From Amaurobius ferox (lineage: Eukaryota; Arthropoda; Arachnida; Araneae; Amaurobiidae), in NCBI GenBank assembly GCA_951213105.1, contig OX578140.1, forward strand, positions 35,633,256-35,697,255: DNA of 64,000 nucleotides, written 5' to 3'. Positions 36,650 through 47,222 of this stretch are shown piece after piece. Below the pieces are notes generated by a model. It had not been told where the DNA came from, made no database searches, and saw only the letters and a list, made by a program, of their open reading frames with translations. The first letter of the stretch is position 1, and each line of letters starts with the position of its first letter. Both the position numbers and the translations under genes were made by a program.

Positions 36650-37640
36650 TTTTAGTAAGTGGTAAATCCTCTACTGGGAGATATACAAGCCAGTATTCAT
36701 TACGGCATAGTCAATTAAGTTGCTTATGTGTTCCTCTGCAGAAGATTCTCCCACAAATGTTGTAACTGGTCAGCTAATTCAGTGGTATTATGAGAAGGCT
36801 GCAATTGCCATCCCAGTAAGTCCCAGAAGTGTTCTATTGGTGATAGGTCTGGGAACCTGGATGACCATGAGAGGATATTAAATTCTCAAAGGCATTATTG
36901 TGAAAGTTATGCAGTATGTGGTCAAAAGTTGTCCTATTGGTAAATGGAACCTGGGCAGCTTCATAGCATATGCAGAACAATTGGCAGCAGAATATTATTG
37001 ACGTACAAAACAAATGAGCCGCCAGATTGGCTTATATCACAATTACAGGAGATTTGCTATCTCATGAGATGGCTCCCTAGACTGTCACACCAAGTCTGAT
37101 GACTGTGTGCTGTTTGAAAACAAATGCAGGACCAGAACACTGGCCATTCCGCCTACACACACATATGCAGCGGTCATCAGCACTGAGAGAGAAATGGCAT
37201 TCGCTAAATATATCATACTTCCAATCAAACCCTGTAATGGTTGACTGAGCTCAACACCAATCCAGAGGGTTCTATCTATGCTGAGAGGTCAGTGGTAGGC
37301 ATCTTTATGGACATCGACATCTAATCCCATGTAGGATGGCAAATGCCTTTTGAATGGCTGATAGCAGTGTCATTGGCATGGATGTGGCTACTGGTTGTAC
37401 GATCCTCTTGAGCAGTTGTTTGTCTGGGACATTCTGAACTTCTGTGTTGGTTACATGTGCTTTTCTGATCCATTGCTGTCAACACCGAGCAAGTATCATA
37501 TCACTAAGACCAAGATGGCAAATGATACATTTGCTAGATTAATGGAACCTGGGCAGCTTGATAGCATATGCAGAACAATTGGCAGCAGAATATTGTTGAC
37601 ATACAAATGAGCCACCAGATTGGATTATAGCACAATTAAA
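36650..37640 (-). pseudogene. Decayed Tc1-like transposase with internal duplication
   Basis: On the minus strand near 36720-36880 the pieces WSSRFPDLSPIEHFWDLL and TTELADQLQHLWENL are the C-terminal catalytic-Glu region of a Tc1-like transposase. Traces of the VWGAIS region lie near 37070-37090. A segment of about 85 bp (36943-37031: aatggaacctgggcagcttc and onward) recurs as 37541-37621, in sequence that is otherwise not aligned. So the relic has been rearranged or partly duplicated. Many stops are present and no clear terminal repeats were found. It is a relic only. Confidence 0.75.
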
Positions 37641-37951
37641 GGAGATCAACAATTTATTAAAGAGCACAATTAGAAACTTCCCTCAGGTCTATGACGCAAC
37701 CCCTCTCTAAATCGGACAATTATTCATAGCACAGTAGAGTAAAGTCTCAAAGGCATCATTGTACAGAATGTTCAGTATCAAAGCAGAAAATCCAGTTCTA
37801 ATCGCCCATGAGTGAGAATACCGGTTATTTCAAATGCTGCTCAAAGCATTGTTGTCATACATGTTGTATGAGCCCTATAACACCACTGGCACTGACAATT
37901 TGATTATTTGCATGCAGGGTTTTGCAGTTATAGCTCATTTTCTTTATGGAT

Positions 37952-37990
<39 letters not shown>

Positions 37991-38165
37991 ATAAGAGTGT
38001 GTTAAAAATTGATTACTGGCGGGGCAAACAGGAAAAAAATTACAGGGCTGCCACAAAGAGAATGCAATAAAAATAGTAGCTATAAATAGCAGCAAATTTA
38101 GTTAGCAGATCATGTCATTTTAGTTGCTATTATAGTAGCATACATTAAAATAACATCAGTGATAA
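37641..38165. other. No gene recognised; TA tract
   Basis: Contains (TA)n at about 37951-37988; otherwise no feature. Confidence 0.55.
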
Positions 38166-38169
38166 AAAC

Positions 38170-38620
38170 ACTAACAATTCAGTTTTATACAAATTCCAAA
38201 TTTTGATAAAAATGTAAATTTTAGTATTTTTTTTCTTAGTAATTTGAAAATTTTTTGGGCACTTTCTTTTTAAAAATCAGAAATTTTAGTGCTTTTTATA
38301 TATAATCTGAAATTTTAACATCCAATTTTCAAAAATTGTGAATTTTAGCATTTTCTTTCGTAAAAAATGCAAATTTTAGCATTCCTTTATGGAACCACCG
38401 GATGTTTGGGTTCTTTCATAAAAAATTACAAATTTTAGTGCTCTTCTATAAAAATAGCAGATGTTTGTATTATTTTGTAAAAATTATGGAGGTTCACATT
38501 CTTTAATCGAAATCAAATTTACTTTTTAATGCTTTTCTAAAAATAGGCAATTTTAGCATTACTTCATAAAAATTGCAAAAATTTGAGCACTAATATTAAA
38601 AATGCAAATTTTTGCGTTTA
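38170..38620. repeat. Diverged tandem repeat, about 50-60-bp unit
   Basis: The words aaattgcaaattttagcatt and variants recur about eight times (gcaaattttagtatttt, gaaattttagtgcttttt, gcaaattttagcattcctt and so on). It is an old AT-rich minisatellite. Confidence 0.7.
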
Positions 38621-38848
38621 GCGTTGAACTATACTATAAGTTGGGAAACATTTATTTCATATGTTTAGAAACTAAAAAATATTTTTATTCTGAAATAATA
38701 CACATACTTTCATATTCCATTACAGAACTGGTTTCTAAGCAGTTGAGGAGCGAACATAGTACTTTCTAAATGACACTGAATACAATGTTTTAAATGGTTG
38801 AATCCTGTTATGTCTCGCATGATGTCTGAAAGTGAGCGTTGATTCTAT

Positions 38849-39077
38849 TATTATATCAGGGTTTTCCAAACTTTTTTCACCATGGAATTCTTTTGAAATT
38901 AAATTTGATGGTGGACCCTCAAAATGAGAAAAAGGCAAATGTGGTCGAAAGTATGCATTCAAATTTTAAACAATTTTTCAATTTTTGAGAAAATTTACAT
39001 GAAACTATCATATCCCGGAACCCCTAAAATATTGTCACTGGCACCGAAAGTTTCACGGAAAAACGCTATATTATGCA
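38849..39077. mobile_element. hAT-like MITE
   Basis: The element (38857-39069) starts CAGGGTTTTCCAAACTTTTTT. Its other end, read in reverse complement, is TAGCGTTTTTCC with GAAACTTTCGG. Imperfect 8-bp flanks are TATTATAT and TATTATGC. Starts of the CAGNGTTTCCCAAACT type are common among hAT non-autonomous elements. No coding capacity. Confidence 0.6.
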
Positions 39078-39640
39078 AATAAATTTGAAACATAAATGAG
39101 AAAACTAAATTCAAATTTTGTCTAATTATTTTTAAAATGTCATCAAATTAAAATAAAAAAGCCACTTGTGTAAAATTAGTCACTTTTTGGCAGTACTCAA
39201 TATTAAAATATTTGTCTTGTATGAAAAATAGTTGCTCTATAGTCACTTGTAGCAGCTATGAAATTACATCTTACATATGCAGAAAATGAAACACAAAAAT
39301 GAGAGAAAATATACAATTCAGCATAAAAAATAACAATACAATTTTTACACATTAGTAAAATTTTGGAAAGTAAACATGTATTTGTATGCATACATGTATT
39401 TGTATGCATTTATATGCGTAATTATATATTTTAGCAAGCTTTGTGTGAGGTGAAATTTAAAAGAATTTTTGTAGCATTGTGAAATGTTTGAATGCTGATG
39501 GATAACTGTGTGAGATCAGGCAGGACGAAATGAAAAATTACATGCAACTGCTGAAAATGGTGTTTTGGGCATTTATTTCATTTTTTTTAGTGTGCTAATT
39601 TTTAAAACCTGAAAACAACCCCTGAAAACAAGCCGACTAG
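39078..39640. other. No gene recognised
   Basis: AT-rich spacer with tandem gtatttgtatgcata words near 39380-39415. Confidence 0.5.
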
Positions 39641-39641
39641 A

Positions 39642-39833
39642 TTGTACACTTTTAAGAACCCTGGGGGTACCCGCGCCCAGGGCAGACCTTCGACTAGATG
39701 GTTAGACGACATTGTGAATGACATCAATATTTTGAAAATTAAAAACTGGCAAAGAGTCGCTTTGGACCGACGGTGTCGGAAGAGGCGTGCTGTCGAGGCA
39801 GCTAAGACCTGTAACAGGTTGTTACGCTCTTAA
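39642..39833 (+). pseudogene. 3' end of a LINE reverse-transcriptase ORF
   Basis: The frame ends GRPSTRWLDDIVNDI, then NWQRVALDRRCRKRRAVEAA and LLRS before the stop. This matches the C-terminal tail of non-LTR endonuclease/reverse-transcriptase proteins (the GRP..RW.D motif, then W...A.DR..WR). The rest of the LINE is missing, as expected for 5' truncation during target-primed integration. A short (GAA)n tail follows the stop (39834-39843). The clade is not assigned. Such a LINE could supply machinery for SINEs, but nothing here links this copy to them. Confidence 0.65.
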
Positions 39834-39843
39834 AGAAGAAGAA

Positions 39844-40132
39844 TTTTTAAAATTAACTTTAAATTATAAGTTGACACCGCTATTTTAATAGTGAAAAAAA
39901 TTATAAAAATTCTCAGCTTATACAGTAACTGGATATACTAATTATTTAACAAAGATTGCCTAAAAATTATGCATATTGGTTTAATAACAATACAGTCATG
40001 TTTTAATGTTTGGCAGTATCCAGTAAAGTTTTAATTAGATAATCTTAACATTCATAGATTTATCATATGAATATCGTACACTTATGATTAGTTCTGCCAT
40101 AATGAGTTCTAGCATAAAAGCAAAAATATATA
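39844..40132. other. No gene recognised
   Basis: Short AT-rich spacer. Confidence 0.5.
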
Positions 40133-40199
40133 TACAAGGTAGGATCAAAAAATTCGGAGACTGGCTTACTTGATGGATATGATTCACTGATATCATGTG

Positions 40200-41342
40200 T
40201 TACACACAACCACCTTCTAAGTACTCCCCCTCTGCAGCTATGCACTTCTGCCAGCACGAGTACAGTTGCTGAAAACATTCTTTTAAGCCTTTGGACGAGA
40301 TGGTCTTTGGCAGCCTTTGGACAGAGCGGCTAGCGCAGCTTCCTCAACCTCAGATGCACTTTTGAAACGGCATCCTTTGAGTTCATTTTTAGACGGGGGA
40401 ACATGTAAGAATCGCATGGGGTGAGATCAGGTGATTAGGGAGGATGTGGAAGGGTTGAAGTTTCATATTTGGACAGTGTGGACCGCACCATGAAAGGCCG
40501 ATGAGCAGGGGAATTGTCATATTGCAGCACCCAATCCTTGCTTTTCCAGAGTTCTGGGCGTTTCCTGTGGATAGCATCACAGAGACGAGCCAGGATCTGT
40601 GTAGAAGACCCAGACCGTCCGACTCGTCCAGAGGACTAAGAGCAACTATTTGGACGGCTGCGAGCCAGGATCTGTGTGTACCTCTCCTTGTTCACTGTTG
40701 CCCCTTCTGGTATAAACTCGTAATACACAAAGCCCTTCTAGTCAAAAAACATTTCCAGCTTTACCTTCTCCTTTGAACGGTCCAAACGGACTTCGGCGAA
40801 GATGGTGACTTCCACTGTCAGGACTGACGTTTCATTTGTGGGTCATACAAGAAACACCACATCTCATCACTGGTGATAATTTTTGAAAGGAATGTTGGAT
40901 CCTTGTCAACAACATCAATCAGTTCTCCATAGATCTGCATGAGCTCATCACACTGATCTTGGGTTAGTATTTTTGGTACAATGTTTTGACACACACGATG
41001 CATGTTCAGTTTGTCCATCAGGACAGCTTCGCAGCTCCCGTATGAAATTCCAGCTTTTTCAGCAATGACGTTGATGGTTTGACGTCGGTTGACATGCACA
41101 ATTTCAGCCAATTTTCAAATGTTGTCCTCCGTAATTGATGTTGAAAGCTGCCCAGTCTGCGGATTGTCTTCTATGGATTCATGGACGGCCATGAATCGGG
41201 AATGCTATGAAAACATCTTCACATGAGACATTGTTCTCTCACTATATACCTGCTGCAACATATGCAATGTTTCTGTTGGCGATTCCCCCAAATGCAGGCA
41301 GAATTTGATATTCACATGTTGCTCTTCAAAAGCCATTTCCAT
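40200..41342 (-). pseudogene. Mariner transposase, multiply broken
   Basis: Minus-strand frames follow the family in order. The N-terminal HTH starts MAFEEQHVNIKFCLHLGESP (about 41336). A stop replaces the usual Trp of the F.WH.RF motif, and another precedes KLAEIVHVNRRQTINVIAEK. The open part (40818-41111) carries ILTQDQCDELMQIY and the first Asp in IITSDEMWCFLYDP. Past KRQS there are further stops and frame changes. The YDNSPAH region carries the second Asp, and CFQQLYSCWQKCIAAEGEY lies near the C-terminus. The mini-SINE at 40603-40660 splits the coding region. The protein cannot be made. Confidence 0.9.
40586..40677 (-). mobile_element. Mini-SINE M2 inside the mariner (58-bp insert)
   Basis: Insert 40603-40660 between exact copies of CGAGCCAGGATCTGTGT (40586-40602 and 40661-40677), a 17-bp target duplication. 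It is one of the clearest copies. Confidence 0.93.
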
Positions 41343-41534
41343 TTTTGACGAACGCAAACGACTACAGTTCACTCACACGCATTGTCTGAGAAAACCCTAC
41401 ACTGGGGACCTGCTTCTTCCTTTGCATATCTCGCATCACATGTGCCTCTATGCCACAGTAAAATAGTTCCCCTCTCCTCCAATCAGGGTTGAAGATACCA
41501 GCACAGTCTATGAACTTTTTGATCCTACTTTGTA

Positions 41535-43244
41535 TATATATATATATATGCTAGATAAATATTGCATATTAATCACATTTACCAGTAAATATTAATAATT
41601 ACCAATGAAGTTTGGTCATTGTGATTAATTAAGCATAATTTATTGAAACCCCAACTCTAATGTAATTTTTATGTCATACGATAGGAAGTGCATGAAATTA
41701 CATACATTAACAGTTTAGTTAGCAATGAAATTCCGTTAATGTAAAAAATGTTTTATAATAATGATTAAAGTTATTTATAAGATACATTCATTATTTATTA
41801 CAACAAACAAATACATTACACACAAACACCACCGGCCGTCCAAACAGTTGCTCCTAGTCCTTTGGACGAGTCGGACGGTCTGGGTCTTCAACACACAAAC
41901 ACCAGCGACAAAAAATTGCAAACTAATTACATTACAAATGCGTTGAAAAATATTACATTGACCAAACTTTATTGGTAATTATTAATAACAACTGGTTCAT
42001 GTGATAAATTCTCATAAATTATTCACTTTAACTGGATTATGTATGGTGCAATCTTATTCTACTGTTGCACATTTTTCTTTAAAATTTCATATAAGGTGTA
42101 TTCCATGCTAATACATTTGTCATGTAAAAATCATACTTTTTCTTCAATATCCATCCATGGTAATTACATTTTGTAAATTTCATGTGAGAAACTGAATTTC
42201 CAAAATTTCACCTTTGTTTTCCTATCAATTGCATTAAATATAAATTGAAAAATAAATGTGATAAGCAACTATTTCCTTATTTCTTTTTGTCTGGCGTTAA
42301 AATAGGTAGTGAGCCTTTTCTATTTTATTTATTTGTGATCTGGATTTTTCTGGTTATTAACAAATTTGCACGTTTATTTTTAGCTCGTCCAATGGGTTGG
42401 TAAATTGCATGCTGTTTTAGGTAAACCATGGAATAAAGTGTGAGACCCTTATTTGATTGTGAAAATTAGACGGATTTTAAATTTCACGTGAGGTTACATC
42501 TCTCGGGACAGTTATTATTTCTTGTTCTTATGCCCAAGAGGTATATTTTGTATTTTTCACATAAGCCACATTGTTCTGTACAGAAGTCACCAAGTAACTT
42601 TTGAAAATAATAAAAAACTTATCTTCTTTTTGGATTTTCATATTTTCTATGCACATGTCAGGATTACTACCTTTTATAGATTAAATTATGTCGTATGTTA
42701 CTAAACAGCTGGCTAACAACTTTGGAATATGACTGGTAAACTTTTTTGTATTAGTAGAAACAACTATGGTTAGTAATTTTCTGCCATCACCCCTAGTGAT
42801 GTTAAATAACAGTCCATAACATTGTAAAGGCAGGACAAATGAATGTGAAAAAGAACAAAACTAACCCAAATATGATTTTGTTTATAAAATATAAATTGAA
42901 GTAATTTAAAATTTTAAATTACAGTAGCCCATCCACCCTTAAGTGGGGTTTAACCCCACAGTGGCTCATGTAGTTATCCTAGAATGATAAAGAAGAGACA
43001 ATATACTATATGGAGAAAATGGTTTTACACAGCTGGAAAATATAAATATTCTATTTAAGATCTTTAGATGTATACTTTATAGGGGAAAATGACAATTTCC
43101 CTATGGTCTTTTAAAGACTTTTTTCGATCTTTTTACATTTATAATTGCTGTTATAAAAATTTCTGCCATTCTGCTGAACCAAAAAATTGCCGATTTTCGA
43201 TATGCTTGCTCAATGGATTTGTTCAATCCTGAGATTAATTAGTA
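41535..43244. other. No gene recognised
   Basis: AT-rich, apart from the mini-SINE at 41832-41890. A palindromic taagtggggtttaacccca stretch lies near 42940-42960. Confidence 0.5.
41818..41904 (+). mobile_element. Mini-SINE M3 (59-bp insert)
   Basis: Insert 41832-41890 between exact copies of ACACACAAACACCA (41818-41831 and 41891-41904). It begins ccggccgtccaaacagttgc and ends ggtctgggtcttca; the outer arms CCGTCC and GGACGG pair perfectly. Confidence 0.92.
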
Positions 43245-45766
43245 TTTAATGTTACCGGCAAAGTATGAAACGCCGGCATTCTATAGAATCCCTAGGCATT
43301 GATATAATGTCGGACGTTGATAGGCAAAGTATGTAATATGAGAATTATTACATACTTTTTCTAGGCATTGTATATAATACCTAGGCATTCTATAGAATGG
43401 CAAATGCTATTTAGGCAAAGTATAAAAAAAGGCCCTGATAAGACTATTATATAAATGACGTGCATTCTTCAAAAATACAAATGTTATTCTACATAAATAA
43501 TGAGAGTGCCACTAAAAAAAATTTATATAAAATAAGTAAAGAAAAATGAAAGTTGTGCAAAACAAAATTCATGCCTTTCTTATTAAGGGAAACAAAATTT
43601 TCATATAAAAAATAAGAAATTAAAATTAACCTACTTGTTGCAACATGGTAGGCTTAAATGACATTTTGAATTACATTTCATTACAGTTTTCACGCAAAGA
43701 CATTTAATATTTTGACACTTTGTTTTACACATACATTTGACGAATCCTTGGTCAGTTCCACTGGACTGAGCAATTGCAACTGATAGGAGAGAAATTTCGT
43801 TGTCAGGAATATCTTCAATTCTAAGCAAGTTTATAGGGCATAATGTGAATTGTGATCTCGCATATACTTGTTTTAAAATTCCTTCAGAAGTTTCAAGTCC
43901 GTAGAAACCATCCTCTGTCACACTCATTACAACTGCCAATATATTGCGTGAATCACCTCGCCTTTTGTCGACGTCAGGAATAGGAACTCGTACAGTAGTT
44001 CCCAAAGAAGCAGGTGGGAATTTTTTTTTCCGAATTCATTTTCATATTTTTTGTCTTGTATTTCCAGATTGATTTTAGAATTTATTTTACTTTCAATAGC
44101 ATTTTCAGTTTTAAAATAAAGGGTGAACAAAATATCCATTTTATCATCTTCACTAGCATGGCCACAGAAGGTATAAATTTTTTGACGACACTTTTTGTAT
44201 GCAAGTGCATCACTCATTTCTTTTAAACACACACAACAGGTATCAGAAACAGAAATCTCTTCAGTAAGCATGTCTTCATCATGTTGGTTTAATCCATTAT
44301 CGACCATAAATTCATCCATGTTTTTTGAAATATGCTCTTTTTCTTGCATAATCTGATTAGTTTCACCTTTTTCCATTGTTTGGACGCTTTCTATTACTTT
44401 TTCTAGCTGTTCCTCTGTATTTATGTCTTTTAAAACATCTTCGGGTAGAAAAGACGTTGTAAGCCCTACTTTAGGTTTGCAGCCAAAAAGAGCTTCGTAT
44501 GATGTTCTTTTGATCCCAGAATTATAAGTTCTATTTTTCATAAATTGAACGAAACGCAGTCCTTCACTCCAGCGGTCAGGTTTGTTGTCCTGCATCCAAG
44601 TACAGAGCATATTTTCGATATCTTGATTTGCTTTTTCGACACTACTCTGGCTTTGTGAATGGCGAGACTTCCCATGGACGATCTTCAGTGCTGCCCAAAA
44701 CTCCTTCAAGCTGGTCACCACATTATTGGCAAATTCCCTATTATTGTCAGACTGTAATATAGATGGCGCTGCAAGCAACGAGAATATGTCCACTAGGTTG
44801 TAGGCTACTTCTACAGTTCTGTTTGATGTTAGAGACTTGAGAATCACAAATTTTGTGAGATGATCTTGGTACACCATAATAAATTTGTATTCTCTAACTG
44901 GCTGAGACTGAAAGTCAATAAGATCTATCTGACAATGGGAATTAAATTCGGAAAATATCATAGGTTTTACAACAATGCCCTTTTTAATACCCTTCTGTTT
45001 TTTCTGGCAAGGTTCACAAAAGTGGATGTACAGTTTAATATCAAAACGTGTAACGTTTTTGTATTTGGCTGAAAGTTCTTTCAACATTCTATCACGTCCT
45101 CCGTGTCCAATAGCCAAATGAGCTTCATGAACTACGTGAAATAACTCAGAGTCCATGACGTAATACTGTATAGTACTGCTGCCTTCTTTAACAGGATAAA
45201 TGAGTTTACTTTTGTTTTCCACAATCATTACATCATATCGATTCAGCAACCAAGTCCCTGGGTTCCTTCTTAGTAGTCATTTTGGCTTTTTGTACATCAT
45301 TTATTAACTTCTGGTAGGTAGTTTCGGTTAAGAAAGAACTGCTTTTTGCAACATTAACTCGAATTTTGAACAGTTCATCCTCGAATCGTTGTTTCATGTC
45401 TATAGACCATGACTCCTTCTCCAATACTACAGCTTGCTCCTCCATTTTAATGGAGCACAATAAAAAAATAATTTTTTTTTGAACAAATTAATTGCGTTTC
45501 TTGACACTCTGAACAAACAGCAAAGTGCAACTGACAAATTCTGAGCCTGAGGCGCGCTTTAAAAGTCATGTGCCTTGCCACGTGTTATTTGAAACGAATC
45601 GGAGATGTATTTCATATTTTGCCAGTTTCTCATTTGGCATTTTATAGAATGTCTAGGAAATGTATGAAATATGAATCGTTTCATACATTGCCGGCTAGTT
45701 TCAGGCATTGTATATTCTATGGATTCTATAGCATGCCAGATTTCAAATTTTGCCAGTAACATTTAA
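43245..45766 (-). mobile_element. Ginger-type DNA transposon with ends and 5-bp target duplication
   Basis: The element runs 43250-45761 (2,512 bp). The left end is TGTTACCGGCAAAGTATGAA. The right end, read in reverse complement, is TGTTACTGGCAAAATTTGAA. Both are followed at the same distance by a GGCAT.CTATAGAATCC word. TTTAA flanks both sides (43245-43249 and 45762-45766). The subterminal regions repeat CTATAGAAT, GGCAAAGTATG and GGCATTGTATA words in both orientations, probably binding sites for the transposase. It carries one integrase-like gene. TGT starts, short target duplications and an integrase-type transposase fit the Ginger group. Confidence 0.87.
43631..45460 (-). pseudogene. Integrase-like transposase (KRBA2/GIN1-related), two frameshifts
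   Basis: Three frames form one protein. Piece 1 (45460-45233) is an N-terminal helical region. Near 45250 the frame shifts to piece 2, which has an H2C2 zinc-binding domain (HEAHLAIGHGG...CEPC). The integrase core has Asp in CQIDLIDF, Asp in LQSDNNREF (Asn where Gly is usual) and Glu in SSVEKANQDIE. A zinc-finger-like CVCLKEMSD segment follows. At the T-run near 44020-44029 the frame shifts again to piece 3, a basic stretch and a cysteine-rich end (CMCKTKCQNIKCLCV, LPCCNK). The catalytic triad is present, so decay is recent or the frameshifts are assembly errors. Confidence 0.88.
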
Positions 45767-46820
45767 ATACTGATACTATTGATCAGCTTCTCTCCTAATA
45801 TTTATTGATCATTTTAATACAAACATTTCTAAATCTTTAAGTGAACTTGTATCTGAAAAAGATTTTAATAATACTATCATTTTACCATTTTTTCAAAATG
45901 TTTTGAATTAAGAAATATGAAAACTATATCACAAAATAGGAAAGTAAATCTCTGATTGCTTGCTCAACATGGTTGAATTTTGAGTTTTCTTCCACAAGAT
46001 ACAAAAATATTTGTTAATTTATGATCTTGACTTATATACCTTTCACATTCAGAAAAAGTTAAGTATTTTAGTTAATGATTTGTTCAGTACTTGTACATTT
46101 TTTCTGTAATAACAGTTATCCAGATAAAACTGATAAATAAAATGTATCAACTGAAAAATATTGTAAAATATAAAAATATATATAATACATACCATATTTT
46201 AATAGAAAAATTTTTGAATGAAAATATGATATTTAAATTTCAATTGTTTTTGACTCATTTCTGCAAACCACATTTCAAATGCCCCTTTTACAAACAAAAG
46301 GTAAAATAGCAGATAGTGACTAAACTATTTTGCGCATATGTAAATTATTAGTTTCGTGCTCAAGTTCAAATAGGTACCCAGAAGAAAATAAAAATGTAAA
46401 GTATCTGTGAACATAAATGTTGATATAAAATTTGCAGCAAACGTTATGTATGGTAGCAAAAAATTAGGAGAAAACTAAGAAAGACACACTGCTGCAGATA
46501 ACAATATTTATGGACTGATTTTATGCTTATTATGCATTTATCAGCATGGAATAATCATTAACTGCAATAGCAGCAAGAAAATTTGATATCTGCAGCAATT
46601 TTATGAACTTTGGTGGGAACTGACAGTTGTGGTAAACGTAGCCAGTATAAAATTCATTCAAAATTTAGCTCAGGCTACACAGAATTGCAAAGTCCATGTT
46701 CAAAATCACAAGAACCTGCCAGAAGAGGCATTTCCAAAAATAAAAGATAACTATCAAAAATATCTAAAACAAATCATTATTTTCACATTGACATTAGAAT
46801 CAATACAAGAAATTAAGCAT
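45767..46820. other. No gene recognised
   Basis: AT-rich spacer. Confidence 0.5.
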
Positions 46821-46904
46821 GTTATGATTGTATGTTGAAGACTCAGACCACTCGACTGAGGGTTTCCAGTAGCTATTTGAGTGGCCGGAGTTATGATGGT
46901 ATGT
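46821..46904 (-). mobile_element. Mini-SINE M4 (54-bp insert) with compensatory arm changes
   Basis: Insert 46836-46889 between GTTATGATTGTATGT and GTTATGATGGTATGT (46821-46835, 46890-46904). Its outer arms are CCACTC and GAGTGG instead of CCGTCC and GGACGG, so both sides changed together and pairing is kept. Confidence 0.88.
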
Positions 46905-47138
46905 ATATGCATGCAATAAAAAAAGACTAGATTTATATTTTATCAGGAAAATTTGCTCAAATTTGTAAATTACCTGTTGTACATTTGTGCATATTATTTA
47001 CACCTCTCAATTAACTGTATCAAATAAATGTTACAAAATTGGATTTTTGTTTTTTCTAAATGTCGGATCCAATGTTAAATTTGCTTTTCAAGAGAAGGGT
47101 TCTTAACATGCAAAAGTTTAAGAACTGAACTGCTACAA
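46905..47138. other. No gene recognised
   Basis: Short AT-rich spacer. Confidence 0.45.
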
Positions 47139-47222
47139 TATAGGGAAGGTTCCGGCCGTCCAGATAGATACTCAAGTCCTCAGGATGAGTCGGACGGTCT
47201 GGGTCTTCAACTATAGGGAAGG
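47139..47222 (+). mobile_element. Mini-SINE M5 (62-bp insert)
   Basis: Insert 47150-47211 between TATAGGGAAGG copies (47139-47149 and 47212-47222). It starts ttccggccgtccagatag and ends ggtctgggtcttcaac; the outer arms are CCGTCC and GGACGG. Confidence 0.88.

Larger units (their letters stand above)
40133..41534 (-). mobile_element. Mariner element with both ends, carrying a mini-SINE
   Basis: Ends: left CAAGGTAGGATCAAAAA (from 40135), right (reverse complement) CAAAGTAGGATCAAAAA (to 41532), flanked by TA at 40133-40134 and 41533-41534. The length of 1,398 bp drops to about 1,323 bp without the mini-SINE and its duplicated target, which is the normal mariner size. Confidence 0.92.
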
